The notes beneath the pieces are model-generated. The model searched no databases, was not told the origin of the DNA, and worked only from the letters and a program-made list of their open reading frames with translations. Shown here one piece after another: positions 62,828 through 64,000 of a stretch of 64,000 nucleotides of DNA. This DNA is from Cupriavidus sp. 2SB (GTDB taxonomy: Bacteria; Pseudomonadota; Gammaproteobacteria; Burkholderiales; Burkholderiaceae). A program made the translations under genes and the position numbers. Numbering within the stretch: the stretch's first letter is position 1; every line of letters starts with the position of its first letter. The stretch spans positions 62,001 through 126,000 of the forward strand of contig NZ_SCMX01000003.1 in assembly GCF_005503625.1 (NCBI RefSeq). Reading direction: 5' to 3'.

Positions 62828-63472
62828 CTAGTGCCGCGCAGCATTGACGGCCACGGCGATCGCCATTCCCAACAGCACTGCCCCGGTCATCCGTTCCAAG
62901 GTTCGCACCGAGCGGACAAACCGCCGCATCACCGCCGGATGACGGACAGCTGCGGCCACCGCCACATCCCACAGCAACACCACGCCAAACATCCAGACGC
63001 CATAGGCCGCCTGCGCGGCGAGCGGTGTGCGCTGCCCGGCGAGGACGGCGAACAGGCTCGCGTAGAACAACCCGTTCTTGGGATTCAGCACAGCCGAGAG
63101 AAAGCCCGTGCCCACGTGCATGAGCCAAGCGCCGCGCGGCGCGGTATCGGTCTGGTCGGAGAGTATCTCTACACTCCCGTGCGCGCGCAGGAATCGCCAG
63201 CCCATCCACGCCAGATAGCCGCAGCCCGACCATTGCAAGGTGATGAAGACGCCGTTGACACCTGCCGATGCCGCGAGTCCCGCCATCGCCAGCGCGATAT
63301 AGACACCGTTGCCCAGCGCGATGCCCAGGCACACGCCCGAGGCGCGCCGCACGCCCTCGACCATCGCCGCGCACACAACCAGGAAGAAGTCCGGCCCGGG
63401 ACTCAACAATGCCAGCGCGTGCGCGCCCGCGACCATCGCAAACTGCTGCCAGGGAAAATGTTCCATCGCCAT
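62828..63472 (-). CDS. LysE/RhtB-family exporter
   Basis: A 214-aa second LysE-family exporter, only moderately like the first. It has six hydrophobic helices. The N-terminal LLSPGPDFFLVVCAAMVEGVRR carries the family SPGPDF motif. Two in-frame ATGs (63472, 63466) are possible. It lies next to an AraC-type regulator on the same strand, a common exporter/regulator pairing. Confidence 0.92.
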   Translation of the reverse strand: MAMEHFPWQQFAMVAGAHALALLSPGPDFFLVVCAAMVEGVRRASGVCLGIALGNGVYIALAMAGLAASAGVNGVFITLQWSGCGYLAWMGWRFLRAHGSVEILSDQTDTAPRGAWLMHVGTGFLSAVLNPKNGLFYASLFAVLAGQRTPLAAQAAYGVWMFGVVLLWDVAVAAAVRHPAVMRRFVRSVRTLERMTGAVLLGMAIAVAVNAARH

Positions 63473-63552
63473 ACTCCATGCCGCAAAGGGACGGAGTCTG
63501 GAGAGATCGGCGCGGCGAGGATTGTAGAAAATTGCGCCCGGCCCGATTCGGT

Positions 63553-63579
63553 GGATTCAGCGGATTCAGCGGATTCAGC
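63553..63579. repeat. Three tandem copies of GGATTCAGC
   Basis: There are three perfect 9-bp units at the 3' end of the AraC gene. The last unit overlaps its stop codon (63575-63577). A change in copy number would shift only non-coding sequence beyond the stop. Confidence 0.8.
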
Positions 63580-64000
63580 CAACGCGCTGATACGCGCCCG
63601 GCGTCATCGCTACCCGCTGCCGGAAGGCCCGGTGAAAATGGCTCTGATCGGCAAACCCGAGCTGCTGCGCCACGTCCGCTGGTGCGTCGCCCTGGCGCAG
63701 CAGGTGTCGCGCGCGGTTGATGCGAATGTCGAGCTGATAGGCATGGGGCGTCATGCCGAACTGCGCGCGGAACTGCCGGATCAACTGATAACGGCTCAGG
63801 CCCGCCACAGCAGCCAGTTCGGCCAGCGGCAGGCGATCGTCATGACGCGACTGCAGCATTGCGGTGACATCGTGCAGGTCCTGGGCATCGCTGCGTTGGG
63901 CATCCATGCCATCGCCGAGCATCTCCTGCAGGTCGCCGATACATGCCACCAGCGCCGATTCCTTTTCCACAGGATCGCTATCGGAAAACAGCACGGCATT
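63575..64000 (-). CDS. AraC-family transcriptional regulator (5' end outside window)
   Basis: The C-terminal 141 codons of an AraC regulator are present, and the frame is open to the right edge. The double HTH is clear: PLAELAAVAGLSRYQLIRQF (first HTH) and PADVAQQLGFADQSHFHRAF (second), ending MTPGAYQR. The N-terminal effector domain lies outside. The adjacent LysE gene downstream is its likely target. Confidence 0.93.
   Translation of the reverse strand, partial: NAVLFSDSDPVEKESALVACIGDLQEMLGDGMDAQRSDAQDLHDVTAMLQSRHDDRLPLAELAAVAGLSRYQLIRQFRAQFGMTPHAYQLDIRINRARHLLRQGDAPADVAQQLGFADQSHFHRAFRQRVAMTPGAYQRVG

Overview
This window comes from a GC-rich Betaproteobacterium of the family Burkholderiaceae, most like Cupriavidus or Ralstonia. 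The signs are the high GC at third codon positions, a Bug-type (TctC) periplasmic receptor, an Ala/Lys-rich histone H1-like protein, the divergent bamE/fur pair, and the ffh - CcsA-like - PilS/PilR-like - ampD - nrdAB neighbourhood. It is mostly core chromosome. I see no rRNA, tRNA, prophage, insertion sequence or CRISPR array.

Layout. 0-4.6 kb: leuS (runs off the left edge), dapB and bamE on the minus strand, with fur divergent. 4.7-10.7 kb: a LysR regulator divergent from a flavin reductase-like protein, then tkt-gap on the minus strand with a spermidine synthase-like gene divergent from tkt. 10.8-13.8 kb: a VOC protein, rsmE, a DUF937 protein, then a secreted RNase Sa-type ribonuclease overlapping its barstar-type inhibitor. 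14-20.8 kb: maeB, thiL, pgpA, pncC, pyrF and an EamA transporter. 20.8-22.2 kb: corA behind a long, hairpin-rich leader. 22.3-29.9 kb: a long minus-strand run, mpl-yqiA-ubiC-rnb-tonB-like-aroE-mtgA, with several 4-bp stop/start overlaps. 30.1-39.1 kb: a plus-strand run with an unknown protein, a TlpA-like thioredoxin, aroQ, accB-accC, prmA, a DUF3426 protein, tpx, a PfkB kinase and a SlyB-like lipoprotein. 39.3-41.6 kb: the histone H1-like gene and a 1.7-kb stretch with no convincing gene. 41.6-49.2 kb: small metabolic, envelope and regulatory genes plus rdgC. 49.5-54.3 kb: nrdA-nrdB with an elaborate control region. 54.3-60 kb: ampD, a PilR-like regulator, a PilS-like sensor, a PP0621-type small protein and a CcsA/YpjD membrane protein. 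60-64 kb: ffh, a purine phosphoribosyltransferase, two LysE-family exporters and an AraC regulator cut by the right edge.

How the genes work together. Several sets serve cell-wall growth and recycling (dapB, mtgA, mpl, ampD), aromatic and quinone synthesis (aroE, aroQ, ubiC), fatty-acid initiation (accBC), central carbon flow (tkt, gap, maeB) and DNA precursor supply (nrdAB).

The most notable non-coding signals are these: two NrdR-like boxes 31 bp apart upstream of nrdA, together with a 15-bp perfect inverted repeat in the nrdA leader; a 25-bp palindrome lying on a candidate maeB promoter; the structured corA leader; tandem 11-bp direct repeats upstream of a LysE exporter; two copies of a palindromic element with identical 12-bp arms; and the TCGA-rich non-coding stretch beside the H1-like gene.
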